DNA of 64,000 nucleotides. Origin: CBDCFT01 sp965216365. Lineage in GTDB: Bacteria; Pseudomonadota; Gammaproteobacteria; Arenicellales; CBDCFT01. Each line of letters begins with the position of its first letter. Positions within the stretch are counted from its first letter, which is position 1. The notes under the pieces were generated by a model, which saw only the letters and a list, made by a program, of their open reading frames with translations, did no database searches and had not been told where the DNA came from. This document shows, piece by piece, positions 9,148-19,098 of the stretch. The stretch is from the NCBI GenBank assembly GCA_965216365.1, contig CBDCFT010000049.1, positions 186,001-250,000 of the forward strand. Reading direction: 5' to 3'. The position numbers and the translations under genes were made by a program.

Positions 9148-9512
9148 CTAGTCGCGTAACCACTCCAGCGCTTGCGCTTCATCATAAAAATGACGGAGCT
9201 GAAAACCGCGATTAGTTGCGACGAACTCGTAAAAATCATTGGCCGATTTGAATTCGATTCGATCAAGAAATGCAAGTTTAATGTTTCGGGTAAAACCTCT
9301 TTCGCTTAGCTCATCACCGGAATGAAAGGAATCCAATGGCTGGGTTCTCCATCGACTAATCGATAATCGATCAACACCTTGGTTTTATTGCTTTCGATGC
9401 ATTTTTGCGCGATGGATCTATCGGTCAACTCATCCGCCCGGGGTGTAAACAACCCCGTTAAGCGTGCGACAAGAACATCGTCTGCCTCGCTGAATTTTAT
9501 TTCGATTGTCAT
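9148..9512 (-). pseudogene. STAS/SEC14-like small protein gene with a frameshift
   Basis: Two frames together read as one roughly 120-residue protein. The first starts at ATG 9512 (MTIEIKFSEADDVLVARL) and runs to KVLIDYRLVDGEPS; the second supplies DSFHSGDELSERGF to the end FYDEAQALEWLRD. The closing pattern VATNRGFQLRHFYDEAQALEWL is typical of small STAS/SEC14-domain proteins. The shift lies near 9340-9350, where loss of one base in a CCC run would restore the frame. As with the permease at 2005-2860 this may be a sequence error or a true mutation. Function of the family here is unknown. Confidence 0.6.
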
Positions 9513-9664
9513 CCCCTGGCCCCGGTTTCTCCTTGCTCCACAAATCCGCCAGCCCCACGCTGACATGATATTCTCAATATGTCAGTAACTAACGCATCTT
9601 CCGTAGATCATCCACATCAAGCAAATGATTTCAGCCTTATCTACCCCACTGAACAACAGAGAGA

Positions 9665-10477
9665 TTAGAGAAAAAGATCATCCATTAACTGATCTTCCAC
9701 ACCATTGGCGTACCGACTGAAATCGTCTACCCCTTCTTCGCTTAACACCTGCTCATCGATAAAGAAATTGCCCGTGCAGGTTTTACTGTCCCGCGACAAA
9801 ATAGCATGTGCGGCATCGGCAACAATCTCAGGTTGCCGGCAATTTTCTGGCTTGACAGTGTCGCCAAGCATAGCCACGGCAGCAGTATAGATCACCGTGC
9901 GTGGCCACAAGGCGTTAACGGCAATACCTGCGTCACGAAATTCTTCGGCCATGCCCAACACACACATGCTCATGCCATACTTGGCTATGGTATAGGCGAC
10001 AAAATCCTTAAACCATTTCGGGTCCATGCTCAAAGGCGGCGACAGGGTCAACACATGCGGGTTCGATGCTTTGCGTAAATGCGGCAGACAGATTTGCGTT
10101 GCCGCGTAAGTACCGCGCACGTTGACTGAAAACATCAGGTCAAAACGTTTCATTGGTGTAGCTTCGGTTCCAGTCAGACTGATAGCACTGGCGTTGTTAA
10201 CCAGCACGTCTATGCCGCCAAAGGTTTCGACTGTTTTGTCGACCGCCAATTGAACCTGTTCTTCCGAGCGAATATCCATTTGCACGGCCAGCGCTTTTCC
10301 ACCCGCCTGTTCGATTTCTTTAGCCGCGCTATGTATGGTTCCCGGCAATTTGGGATGCGGCTCCGCGCTTTTACCGGTAATGACAACGTTAGCGCCATCC
10401 TGCGCGGCACGTAATGCAATTGCTTTGCCTATACCTCGGCTTGAACCGGTAATAAAAATGGTTTTGTCCTTTAGCAT
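9665..10477 (-). CDS. SDR family oxidoreductase, HSDL2/citronellol-catabolism-like
   Basis: A 270-residue short-chain dehydrogenase with cofactor motif TGSSRGIG near residue 10, LVNNAS, and an active-site YTIAK in place of the more common YSASK. The stretch SPPLSMDPKWF before the tyrosine and the C-terminal DEQVLSEEGV are typical of the HSDL2-like subgroup, which is tied to fatty-acid or terpenoid catabolism. It follows the enoyl-CoA hydratase gene by 18 bases in the same direction, so it probably belongs to the lipid degradation block 9665-15755. The true substrate is not known. Confidence 0.87.
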   Translation of the reverse strand: MLKDKTIFITGSSRGIGKAIALRAAQDGANVVITGKSAEPHPKLPGTIHSAAKEIEQAGGKALAVQMDIRSEEQVQLAVDKTVETFGGIDVLVNNASAISLTGTEATPMKRFDLMFSVNVRGTYAATQICLPHLRKASNPHVLTLSPPLSMDPKWFKDFVAYTIAKYGMSMCVLGMAEEFRDAGIAVNALWPRTVIYTAAVAMLGDTVKPENCRQPEIVADAAHAILSRDSKTCTGNFFIDEQVLSEEGVDDFSRYANGVEDQLMDDLFL

Positions 10478-10495
10478 CTTGACTTAAGTTATCCG

Positions 10496-11287
10496 TTAAT
10501 CGCCGAAGTTGGGTTTGCGTTTTTCGCAAAAAGCCAGCACACCCTCCGCAAAATCATCGGTAATAGCGCAAGACAGAAAACTCGAATGTTCGCGCTCCAG
10601 TTGCGCATCCAGGCTATTTGATAATGACGAGTTCAACAGCGACTTTACGCGTGCATAACTTTGCCGTGGGCCTTGTGCCAAACGCTGCGCTAACTTAAGC
10701 GTTTCGTTTTCAAGCTCCTCCGGATCTACCAGACGATTTACCAACCCATAATCCAGCGCAGTTTGTGCATCGAAACGGTCACCCAGCAGCAGCAATTCCG
10801 TCGCTCGTTTTAAACCCACAATACGGGGCAACGCATAAGTGGTTCCGCCATCAGGCGACACACCAATATGCGTGTAGGCCAATGCGAATTTTGCGTCCCT
10901 GGCAGCCAATACCATGTCGCAGGCGACCATCAGTCCGATACCGTAGCCCGCAACCGCGCCTCGGACACTTGCGATCACCGGCACATCCATCCGGCGCAGG
11001 GTTCGAATAACGCCATGCACCTTATCGAAAATTCCATAGAACGCTTTACTGCCATGCTTCTTTAGTGCCTGCACCGACATGGCAAAATAATTGATATCGC
11101 CGCCCGCCATAAAATTATCGCCGGCACCGGTCAGAATCATGCAACGCACCCCTTCGTTGGACTCTACCGTTGTTACGACATCATGCAACTCACTCGCCAG
11201 ATTCGGATCGAGTACATTTAACTCGTGGGGGCGATTCAAAGTGACGGTCGCAATGGAGTCTTTAATATCAAGTAATACGTTTGGCAT
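10496..11287 (-). CDS. Enoyl-CoA hydratase/isomerase family protein
   Basis: A 263-residue crotonase-fold protein. The CoA-binding and oxyanion-hole regions are visible: AGGDINYFA (first oxyanion region, where A-G-x-D is the hallmark) and VRGAVAGYGIGLMVACD (second glycine). The residue pair used for water addition is less certain; FALAYTHIGVSPDGGTTYALP matches the isomerase/hydratase loop, with an aspartate where hydratases have glutamate, so isomerase activity is possible. It lies between the acyl-CoA ligase and an SDR on the same strand, in a beta-oxidation setting. Confidence 0.88.
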   Translation of the reverse strand: MPNVLLDIKDSIATVTLNRPHELNVLDPNLASELHDVVTTVESNEGVRCMILTGAGDNFMAGGDINYFAMSVQALKKHGSKAFYGIFDKVHGVIRTLRRMDVPVIASVRGAVAGYGIGLMVACDMVLAARDAKFALAYTHIGVSPDGGTTYALPRIVGLKRATELLLLGDRFDAQTALDYGLVNRLVDPEELENETLKLAQRLAQGPRQSYARVKSLLNSSLSNSLDAQLEREHSSFLSCAITDDFAEGVLAFCEKRKPNFGD

Positions 11288-11401
11288 CTAAATCTTCCTG
11301 GTACAGTTTCGGGGCTTATTCTAGCCGGTAAAATCAACCAATACCGGCCTTATTGAGCATGTTCTAGAACACGTGCGACTAACATGCACTAGCAACATGG
11401 G

Positions 11402-13255
11402 CTAGTGACCTTCGTACATCTTTTCAATATCCGATTGAAATTTATTCTTTATCACCGGCCGTTTCAGTTTCATTGTCGGCGTTAGCAATCCGTTTTCAAC
11501 TGTCCACGGCTCCAGCGTTGCACAGGCCTGATAAATTTGCGCATAACCCGGGAAAGATTCGATACGCTTTGCCATACGTTCGAGCAGCGCCTTCTCCACC
11601 TGCTCACTGTTCAGTATGTTCTTATCTTTGGTATCAAAACCCCGTTTCTTCGCCCACTCAGCCCAGATGTCGGGATTCAATACGACAATAGCGGACAAGA
11701 AGGGCTTTCCTTCACCGATGACCACTGTTTGATCGAACAACGCGTCTTCGGAAATAGCGGTTTCCATATCCGCCGGCGGGACCTTTTCGCCGTTTGATAA
11801 AACAAGAATATCCTTCAAACGGCCGGTGATAAATAAAAATCCATTCTCAATACGCGCGCAATCGCCGGTATGAAACCAACCGTCGTCATCAATGACTTCT
11901 TTCGTCGCCGTTTCATTTTCCCAATAGCCCAGCATGATATTCGGACCTCGCGCCAGCAACTCATTGCTATCACCGATGCGCAGTTCGACGCTATTGATTG
12001 GCAAACCGATGCTATCCGTGCGATTACGCTCCATCGTATTTACGGTCAGCACCGGACTGGTTTCGGTCAAACCGTAACCCTGCAGAATCTTTATTCCAAG
12101 ACTGACAAACAATTTACTGACATGTGCTGCCAGTGGTGCACCACCGCTGATCGCAAGACGCAATCGTCCGCCAAAGGTGTTTTGAATCTTGGCCGCAACC
12201 AGTTTTTCCAATAACGGCCATAACACCAGTTTCGGATGCCATGCGGCCCGTTTTTGTTCGTGTTCGTAGCGTAACCAACCGACATCAATCGCCAGGTTGA
12301 ACAGCTTTTTCTTTAGCGGCGACCCTTCATCAACTTTCGTATTGATGGCGCTGTAGGCACGTTCGAAAATACGCGGGACAGATACCAGACAGGTTGGTTT
12401 GAGGACCCCCAGGTCTTCGATCAATTCAGGAATTGATCGATTAAAAGCAACCTCCGCGCCGGACATCATGGTCAAATAATAACCGGTCATGCGTTCCAGC
12501 ATGTGCGACAACGGTAGGAACGATAGAAACAAATCGGTAGGTAATATTGCGATACTTTGCAAACCGTGTTCACAGTTGGCAACGATATTGTCATGGGACA
12601 ACATTACACCTTTAGGCTTGCCCGTCGTCCCGGAGGTAAAAACGACGGTTGCCAATTCAGTGGGGGCGGAGTCGTCTTCGGCCAGCGGCGCGTCGGTTTC
12701 GCTGGGTAACCATTCATCCAGCTTCTGACACAGCGCATCGTTTTCAGGCGTGTCCGATTGCATCAAAACTACGCGTTTTAAACTGCTTAAGTCATGCTCC
12801 TGGGAACGAACTTCTTGCCAAACCTCACAAGAATCGGTCAATAGCAAACTCGCTTTTACTTTCTCCAGAATATAAGCAATATTCTCCGCTCTGTCGTCCA
12901 CGTACAACGGCACAGGCACCAAACCCAGCCCGAGCGCAGCCTGATCAAATACAATCCAGCGCCAGCAATTCTCTAATCGCAAGGCAACCCGCTCGCCCTT
13001 TTGCAAACCGTCCGCACGCAACGCATCCTGCCAGCGGGCAACTTCGCGCGCCGTGTCCGTCCAGGTGTAAGTCTTCCATTCACCGGTTTCGGCATCGAAC
13101 TCACGGTAAGCGATCTTGTCCGGGCTGCGTCTGACCCGCTCACGGAACAACCCCGCCAATGTGCGCGCGGTATCGCGCGAAATCGTATCGGTGTCTTTTC
13201 GCCCTAGTTGCGCGTTTGGTGGATATTCCGTCGCTTCGGTTTGCATGGCTTTCAA
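11402..13255 (-). CDS. Long-chain fatty acid--CoA ligase (AMP-binding enzyme, FadD15-like)
   Basis: A 617-residue adenylate-forming enzyme. The phosphate-binding loop is TSGTTGKPKG, the adenine motif is QGYGLTETSP, and the late motif DGWFHTGDCARIENGFLFITGR precedes the hinge and C-terminal lysine region (NGEKVPPADMETAI). Length and the C-terminal extension resemble the FadD15/long-chain group found in many bacteria rather than E. coli FadD. The enzyme activates fatty acids for the neighbouring acyl-CoA dehydrogenase (26 bases upstream, same strand) and hydratase. Membrane association is expected but no clear transmembrane segment is seen. Confidence 0.93.
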   Translation of the reverse strand: MKAMQTEATEYPPNAQLGRKDTDTISRDTARTLAGLFRERVRRSPDKIAYREFDAETGEWKTYTWTDTAREVARWQDALRADGLQKGERVALRLENCWRWIVFDQAALGLGLVPVPLYVDDRAENIAYILEKVKASLLLTDSCEVWQEVRSQEHDLSSLKRVVLMQSDTPENDALCQKLDEWLPSETDAPLAEDDSAPTELATVVFTSGTTGKPKGVMLSHDNIVANCEHGLQSIAILPTDLFLSFLPLSHMLERMTGYYLTMMSGAEVAFNRSIPELIEDLGVLKPTCLVSVPRIFERAYSAINTKVDEGSPLKKKLFNLAIDVGWLRYEHEQKRAAWHPKLVLWPLLEKLVAAKIQNTFGGRLRLAISGGAPLAAHVSKLFVSLGIKILQGYGLTETSPVLTVNTMERNRTDSIGLPINSVELRIGDSNELLARGPNIMLGYWENETATKEVIDDDGWFHTGDCARIENGFLFITGRLKDILVLSNGEKVPPADMETAISEDALFDQTVVIGEGKPFLSAIVVLNPDIWAEWAKKRGFDTKDKNILNSEQVEKALLERMAKRIESFPGYAQIYQACATLEPWTVENGLLTPTMKLKRPVIKNKFQSDIEKMYEGH

Positions 13256-13280
13256 GTAGTGAACTAAGTGTTATGAAAAG

Positions 13281-15755
13281 TCAGGCGGCCTGCGCGTCAA
13301 CGGATTGTGCGCCGGAGGAATCCACCTGGCCGGCTGCAGAAACATGCGACGGGTCGAAATCGTCCACCGAAATCACACGCAAAGTTGCCGCACGGGCTTC
13401 GCGCAATATCTCGGCTTCCTCTGCGTTGATGGTTCCTTGTTCGGTGAGTTCGCGAATCCAGCCATCAAACTCAAGCAACTCGGATTGCTTTTCATTTTCG
13501 TTACGCAAACGGCGGAAAACCGGAGCAGCCGCTATTACTTTATCCAAAGCATCTTCAACACTACCGGCGACATCGTTGGCGTCGTTGCTTATAAATATAT
13601 CCTGGGTCAACCGGTCCCGTGTTTGCGATGGCTCTAATAACAATTGCGCGACACGATGACCTAACACATCGTTCGGCGTTTGCTGATACCGTCCAAATGG
13701 GAATACGAACAGGCGTAACGCAAAACCCACCGTAGGCGACGGAAAGTTGCGCATGATGCCGTCCAGCGCCTGTTGGGTCTCGTATAACGCATGTTGAACC
13801 GACCAATCGAGCAATGGTTGATCGGCCTGTGGTGAACCGCAGTCCTCAAAATACTTCAACGTTGACGATGCAAGAAATAAATTGCTCAAAGCGTCGGCGA
13901 AACGGCCGGACAATTTTTCCTTGCGTTTCAACGCTCCGCCGAGCATCAGCAAAGTAATGTCGGACATGAAGGACAAGCCCGCACTAAAGCGCGAAATCTG
14001 ACGATAGTATTTTGCATTGTTATTTCCTGCGGGAGCGGGAGCCAGCCAGGCAAAACTCAATCCGTAAATTAAAGACCGTATTGCATTCGTGGTGACATAA
14101 CCCAGGTGCTTGAAAAACACTGCGTCGAATTCCTCGACCGCGCGTTCCTCGTCGTCAATCGCGGCCGCCGCAATCTCATCCAGCAGATAAGGATGACAAC
14201 GCATCGCCCCCTGACCGAAAACAATCAGACTGCGGGTCAGTATGTTCGCGCCTTCAACGGTAATGGCAATCGGAATCTGTTGATAGGTGCGCGCCAGATA
14301 ATTATTCGGCCCCATGCATATGCCTTTACCACCGTGAATATCCATGGCATCGTTTATCACAATGCGCGCACCATCGGTCAGTTGATATTTCAATATCGCG
14401 GACACTACTGACGGTTTTTCACCCAGCGCCAGGCCTGCCGTCGTGAACAGTCTTGCCGCGTCCATCATATAGGTTAATCCGCCAATACGCGCCAAGGCTT
14501 CTTCAACACCTTCAAATTTTCCGATGGCAATACCAAACTGCTGCCGGATGCGGGCATATGCGCCGGTAAGCCGGCTGGCGGACTTGGCGGCGGCGACACT
14601 GGATGCAGGTAACGAAATACCGCGCCCGGCGGCCAGACTTTCCATTAACATGCGCCAGCCTTTGCCGACCCATTCCTCACCGCCAATAATCCATTCCAAC
14701 GGAATAAATACGTCTTTGCCACTGTTCGGACCATTTTGAAATGCTGCGTTGAGCGGTAAATGCCGGTTACCAATCTCGACGCCGGGTGTATCCGTTGGAA
14801 TCAGCGCACAGGTAATCCCCAGCTCTTCTTCGTCGCCGAGCAGGTGATCAGGGTCGTAGGCTTTGAAAGCCAGGCCCAACAGAGTCGCCACCGGTCCCAG
14901 CGTGATGTAGCGTTTTTCCCAGGTTATTCTGAATCCCAGTGTTTCCTTGCCATCGAATTCCTGCTTACACACGACGCCGTAATCGGGCATGGCGCCGGCA
15001 TCGGATCCTGCCCATGGACCGGTCAAACCGAAACAAGGCACTTCTTCACCACGCGCCAGACGCGGCAGGTAATGATCTTTCTGCTCTTCGGTTCCGTAAT
15101 GCAACAATAATTCCGCCGGCCCTAACGAGTTCGGCACCATCACCGTGACACCGGCCGTGCCGCTTCGGCTGCACACTTTCATGACAATAGTGGACTGCGC
15201 CAACGGCGAAAAATCCAAACCACCGTACTGCTTGGGGATGTTCAGCGAGAAGAACCGCTTATCCTTAACAAACTGCCAAACTTCCGGCGGCAAGTCGTTG
15301 AGTTCATGAGTAATTTGCCAGTCGTCCAGCATGTTGCATAGCTCTTCCACCGGCCCGTCAATAAACGCCTGTTCCTCTTCAGTTAGTGTCGGCTTAGGTA
15401 CGGCGGCAAGCCGTTGCCAGTCAGGATTACCGCGAAACAGCTCGGCATCCCACCACACCGTTCCCGCTTCAATGGCCTCTCGTTCGGTATTCGATATGGG
15501 CGGCAAAACCGCTCGAATGCGCTGCAACACGGGTTTACTCAGATATGCACGCCGCAACGAGTCCACATTCAGCACAACGGCAATCGCAGCAAACGCGATG
15601 CCAAGCACAAGAAAAGCGCCAAAAGGCAACATTCCTGTGAGCGCGGTTAAAAACAGAACACCAGCCACGATGCCGGTCCATACTTTAAAAGACAGGTTTG
15701 TTCGGGCGGCGGTGGCAAATAAACCTAGAATTAAGATGAGCCATGCGATCCACAT
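13281..15755 (-). CDS. fadE: Acyl-CoA dehydrogenase FadE
   Basis: An 824-residue protein, the size of the unusually long E. coli FadE (about 814). The N-terminus has two or three hydrophobic segments (WIAWLILILGLFATAAR and following), so it is membrane-anchored. The central acyl-CoA dehydrogenase fold includes FGLTGPWAGSDAGAMPD (FAD/substrate loop), EKRYITLGPVATLLGLA and the helical domain with DIHGGKGICMGP, and a FadE-specific C-terminal extension follows. It catalyses the first step of beta-oxidation, forming trans-2-enoyl-CoA. It is the first gene of a minus-strand lipid degradation block. Confidence 0.95.
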   Translation of the reverse strand: MWIAWLILILGLFATAARTNLSFKVWTGIVAGVLFLTALTGMLPFGAFLVLGIAFAAIAVVLNVDSLRRAYLSKPVLQRIRAVLPPISNTEREAIEAGTVWWDAELFRGNPDWQRLAAVPKPTLTEEEQAFIDGPVEELCNMLDDWQITHELNDLPPEVWQFVKDKRFFSLNIPKQYGGLDFSPLAQSTIVMKVCSRSGTAGVTVMVPNSLGPAELLLHYGTEEQKDHYLPRLARGEEVPCFGLTGPWAGSDAGAMPDYGVVCKQEFDGKETLGFRITWEKRYITLGPVATLLGLAFKAYDPDHLLGDEEELGITCALIPTDTPGVEIGNRHLPLNAAFQNGPNSGKDVFIPLEWIIGGEEWVGKGWRMLMESLAAGRGISLPASSVAAAKSASRLTGAYARIRQQFGIAIGKFEGVEEALARIGGLTYMMDAARLFTTAGLALGEKPSVVSAILKYQLTDGARIVINDAMDIHGGKGICMGPNNYLARTYQQIPIAITVEGANILTRSLIVFGQGAMRCHPYLLDEIAAAAIDDEERAVEEFDAVFFKHLGYVTTNAIRSLIYGLSFAWLAPAPAGNNNAKYYRQISRFSAGLSFMSDITLLMLGGALKRKEKLSGRFADALSNLFLASSTLKYFEDCGSPQADQPLLDWSVQHALYETQQALDGIMRNFPSPTVGFALRLFVFPFGRYQQTPNDVLGHRVAQLLLEPSQTRDRLTQDIFISNDANDVAGSVEDALDKVIAAAPVFRRLRNENEKQSELLEFDGWIRELTEQGTINAEEAEILREARAATLRVISVDDFDPSHVSAAGQVDSSGAQSVDAQAA

Positions 15756-15964
15756 AATTGAAACTACTCCATATTCTTGTCAGATCGTTAAACAGGGTGA
15801 TGGCGCAAGCTTACTGCAATTTCGCTTCACCGTAACGCTGCGCCACATTGTTTAACATTGTACGATTTAGACAGCCGGAACGCACATAATTCTTCGTGAG
15901 TTTCGGTCTTATACCTATTACCGTAACTACGCTACCTCGACTACACAGTAAGAATTCGCACAAT

Positions 15965-16585
15965 TCAATCGAGGTCTGCCAACAAACGCTCGGCCATGAA
16001 CGCGTAATGTTTACGTTGTAAAAATAAATGAAAACGGCCGCCACCAAGTTGGCGCCACAATAGCGCGGCGCGTACGCCGGCCAGCAACACCGCCCGCACC
16101 TGGTCGGCTATTTGCGGATTGGACAAATGCCCCTGCTCGCCCTGTACGATAATCTTGGGGGTCAATTGACTGATGGTTTCCTTGTATAAATCCGCCAGGG
16201 CTGAAAATTCATCCGGTCCCAGGCGATCCAGCGTCTCGCATTGCACCTGTAATTGACCGATACCGTTTTGCAATCGACTCACCATCGCCAGGTTGCGATT
16301 TAAATTTCCCTGCAACTGAAATAGCGCCAAAGCGTACCGTCCCATCTCAAGATCGGTAGCATCAAAACGCTTGGCAATCTTATTTCGAATTACCAGCAAC
16401 CCCGTCATGACGCCATCGATGCCGCCAAATACTGACACCGTATTCTCCGCATCCAGCGCGAGAATACTGCGCAAGCTGGCCTGCATCGCAGCATCGTCAG
16501 CCGTACCACGACGCGCCAATTGCTGTGCTAACGTAGCGGCTTGCAGCACACCCGCCAGGGCAATGGTCTGATCCGTTGTTGGCAT
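15965..16585 (-). CDS. hflD: High frequency lysogenization protein HflD homologue
   Basis: A 206-residue helical protein with the HflD pattern: TIALAGVLQAATLAQQLAR at the start, a central FGGIDGVMTGLLVIRNKI, and a C-terminal VRAVLLAGVRAALLWRQLGGGR. E. coli HflD is a peripheral membrane protein that binds phage lambda CII. In most gammaproteobacteria hflD lies between mnmA and purB, but neither is adjacent here, so the locus has been rearranged or lies apart. It is followed at higher coordinates by the S9 peptidase gene on the same strand, 16 bases away. Length and motifs are complete. Confidence 0.93.
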   Translation of the reverse strand: MPTTDQTIALAGVLQAATLAQQLARRGTADDAAMQASLRSILALDAENTVSVFGGIDGVMTGLLVIRNKIAKRFDATDLEMGRYALALFQLQGNLNRNLAMVSRLQNGIGQLQVQCETLDRLGPDEFSALADLYKETISQLTPKIIVQGEQGHLSNPQIADQVRAVLLAGVRAALLWRQLGGGRFHLFLQRKHYAFMAERLLADLD

Positions 16586-16601
16586 CTACTGAAACAAATG
16601 A

Positions 16602-18569
16602 TTAGTTGATTAATTCAATAAAAAACTTCGACTCACGCCGTAATGCGTCAATACGCGTTTCGCTGCGCCGAAAACCATGACCTTCGCCGGAGTATTCGAC
16701 GTACTCATGATACACGTCGTTTTGTTTTAGCGTCGCTACGACTTCGCGCGATACCGCTGGCGGCACCACTTTATCATCTTCACCCTGAAACAAAATCATC
16801 GGGCTTTTGACCTTATTCATAAAAAATATCGGCGAACGTTGACGATACGGACTGTCCGGCTTATCCGCATTCGCCGGATCGTAGTCTTCGCCCATCAGTC
16901 CATCGAGATAACGGCCTTCAAACTTGTGCGTCATCTCGGCCAGTGTTTGCAGATTACCGATACCGTAATAACACGCTCCCGCGCGAAACACGTCCGGGTA
17001 TTCGGTCAATACGCGCAACACGGCATAACCACCGGCGCTGCCGCCACGGATAAAAATCTTGTCCTTATCCGCCAGACCTTGATCGATAATGTGTTGCACG
17101 CCATCGACGATATCGCTGGCGTCGATCACGCCCCATTGCCCAAGCAGTTTTTGTCGAAATACGCGGCCATGCCCGGTGCTGCCGCGATGATTAATATCGA
17201 GCACCGCGAATCCCAATGTCGTCCAATATTGTTTGGTGGCATTGAATGCAGGTGTAGTCCTGGAAGTCGGCCCGCCATGCACGAAAACCAGCAACGGCGG
17301 TAACGAACCATTCGCACATTCAAACTGCGCGTTACGTGGCGAGTAATAATAAGCATACGCCTGACCACCATCGCCGGTTGCATAGGCAATCGTTCTTGGT
17401 GAACTGATATTATCCGTAGACAGTATCGGTGGCAGTTGTTTCACAACACTGAAAGTGTAATCCGCGAGACTTAATTCCACGACAGCGCCGTCGTTTTCAG
17501 AATTTCCCGCTATCATAAAAACGCTTTCCCGGGATTCGCTCAGACTAAACTGGGCGAAATCGTTATACCCGCTGTCAATTTTATCAATCGCTCCCGACGC
17601 GATATTGATATGTACTAACGCATCCCCGTTTTCATTCGTACTGCAAGCAATCAGCTCATTGTCATTGATAACAACATAGCGCACCTGCCCAAAAATCCAG
17701 TGCGCTTCTCCGTACTCCGCTGCATCGGTCGTAACACCTGTTGTTTCGTTTTTATCAAGATCGTAGCGATACAAATTCCAGAAATTATCCGAATCCACTT
17801 GGGCCGGCTCTTTATCCATCGCAAAAAACAAATCGCCATCCGACGAAAACGACAATTGACAGACGGAACAACCTTCGCCACCGGCAATTATTTTCGGTTT
17901 TGCCGTCGTAATCGAATCGTTCTCGATGTGTAACTGCGTGACACTGGCTTGGGAACAATCCCACGGCATGTTTGGATGATCCCACTGCACCCACGCTATA
18001 TGCTTATCGTCCGGTGACACCACCGGGTTGGCAAAAAAATCATGCCCTTCAACAAGCACTTGCGGCTCAGATTGCATTGACGAATCGTTGTGCAAACGGA
18101 TGACCGCGATACAATTGATATTTTCGCCGTCCGCGACATCTTTCTCGTAAACAAACACCAGCCAGTCTCCGTCACCGACAACGTGTAAATCGGCATACAT
18201 GCCGACGGTTCCGTCAGCGTTTTTTTCCGGAGTCAAGGGTTGTGGTGGGTCCGTAGAATCCAAACGTTGACGATACAATCGATTATCGACGAAGTTACTG
18301 AAGATAATGCTATCGCCACTCAGCACGAAACACTGGCCACCATACTCGTGCACCCGCGTGCGAATATTAAAACCTTCGGGCGTAATACACGAGTCGTCGT
18401 GGTTTTCGCGTTGCATCAAAACCACGCGGCCACCCTGATCCGGCTTTGCTTCCAGCCAATAAATCAGCCCATCATGCGATGTCGGGTACATGGGTGGCGA
18501 CGGACGCTCGAACAAATCGCGCAATTCGAGCGGACTCACCCAACTGCCATAGGACGCTTGTGTTTTCAT
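16602..18569 (-). CDS. S9 family prolyl oligopeptidase-like peptidase
   Basis: A 655-residue protein with an N-terminal beta-propeller region and a C-terminal alpha/beta hydrolase domain. The nucleophile is in RGGSAGGYAVL, the aspartate in FQGEDDKVVPP and the histidine near the end in SGEGHGFR, which completes the triad. The segment LLVFVHGGPTSRT marks the oxyanion hole. No signal peptide is present, so it is likely cytoplasmic, cutting short peptides or acylated peptides. It shares a strand with hflD and the DUF192 gene, close enough (7-16 bases) to be co-transcribed. Confidence 0.92.
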   Translation of the reverse strand: MKTQASYGSWVSPLELRDLFERPSPPMYPTSHDGLIYWLEAKPDQGGRVVLMQRENHDDSCITPEGFNIRTRVHEYGGQCFVLSGDSIIFSNFVDNRLYRQRLDSTDPPQPLTPEKNADGTVGMYADLHVVGDGDWLVFVYEKDVADGENINCIAVIRLHNDSSMQSEPQVLVEGHDFFANPVVSPDDKHIAWVQWDHPNMPWDCSQASVTQLHIENDSITTAKPKIIAGGEGCSVCQLSFSSDGDLFFAMDKEPAQVDSDNFWNLYRYDLDKNETTGVTTDAAEYGEAHWIFGQVRYVVINDNELIACSTNENGDALVHINIASGAIDKIDSGYNDFAQFSLSESRESVFMIAGNSENDGAVVELSLADYTFSVVKQLPPILSTDNISSPRTIAYATGDGGQAYAYYYSPRNAQFECANGSLPPLLVFVHGGPTSRTTPAFNATKQYWTTLGFAVLDINHRGSTGHGRVFRQKLLGQWGVIDASDIVDGVQHIIDQGLADKDKIFIRGGSAGGYAVLRVLTEYPDVFRAGACYYGIGNLQTLAEMTHKFEGRYLDGLMGEDYDPANADKPDSPYRQRSPIFFMNKVKSPMILFQGEDDKVVPPAVSREVVATLKQNDVYHEYVEYSGEGHGFRRSETRIDALRRESKFFIELIN

Positions 18570-18576
18570 TAATTCG

Positions 18577-19095
18577 TTACTGAACTTTCTTGAAGGCGTC
18601 TACGTCAAATCTAGAGTGCATTTCTTGCACATTGTTTTCGGCGAAAAATCCTTCTCTTGCTTCCAGCGCATACTTAAAGGGTTCGGGTGGACTGTATAGC
18701 CGGGGCCTGACCGGCAAACCCGGTGGCTCGGCGCGCATTTGCTGAATGGAGATGACAACACCATCGTCCCGTATAAACGCAATATCCAGATTGCCGTAAA
18801 CATTTTGCATATGGAAACGGCCGAGATAAGGCCGTGAATAGACAAACAGGATGAATGTGTCGTCGATTGTTTCCTGACAAATATGTTGAAACCCGGCCGC
18901 GCTTTCCGCGGGTTCGTCTGCAATGTGCGCTTTAACCGTTATCCATTCCTGTGAAGTGTTTTGCAATCGAAGCTCAGCCTGGTGCATATGTTCCAGTTGA
19001 GTTGTCGTCAACACGCACTGCGCCATCGTTGGTTTCACTACCAGGCAAATCATGACACCGCCGTACAAGGTCAGTTGCCGGACTATTCGACGCAT
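18577..19095 (-). CDS. Exported DUF192-domain protein
   Basis: A 172-residue protein with an N-terminal hydrophobic signal (LTLYGGVMICLVVKPTMAQ, cleaved near residue 26). The remainder matches the DUF192 pattern: E-L-R-L strand, SAAGFQHICQ loop, a central FHMQNVYGNLDIAFIRDDGVV, and an ALEAREGFFAENNV end. The function of DUF192 proteins is unknown; they are small beta-rich proteins found in many exported or membrane-associated forms. It lies between the S9 peptidase and the Gfo/Idh gene with gaps below 10 bases, so the three are probably one operon. Confidence 0.85.
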   Translation of the reverse strand: MRRIVRQLTLYGGVMICLVVKPTMAQCVLTTTQLEHMHQAELRLQNTSQEWITVKAHIADEPAESAAGFQHICQETIDDTFILFVYSRPYLGRFHMQNVYGNLDIAFIRDDGVVISIQQMRAEPPGLPVRPRLYSPPEPFKYALEAREGFFAENNVQEMHSRFDVDAFKKVQ

Positions 19096-19098
19096 TGT

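Noticed and set aside
9148..9566. Two independent small genes
   Set aside because: Together they make one STAS/SEC14-like domain with a clear break near 9345; alone each is half a domain.
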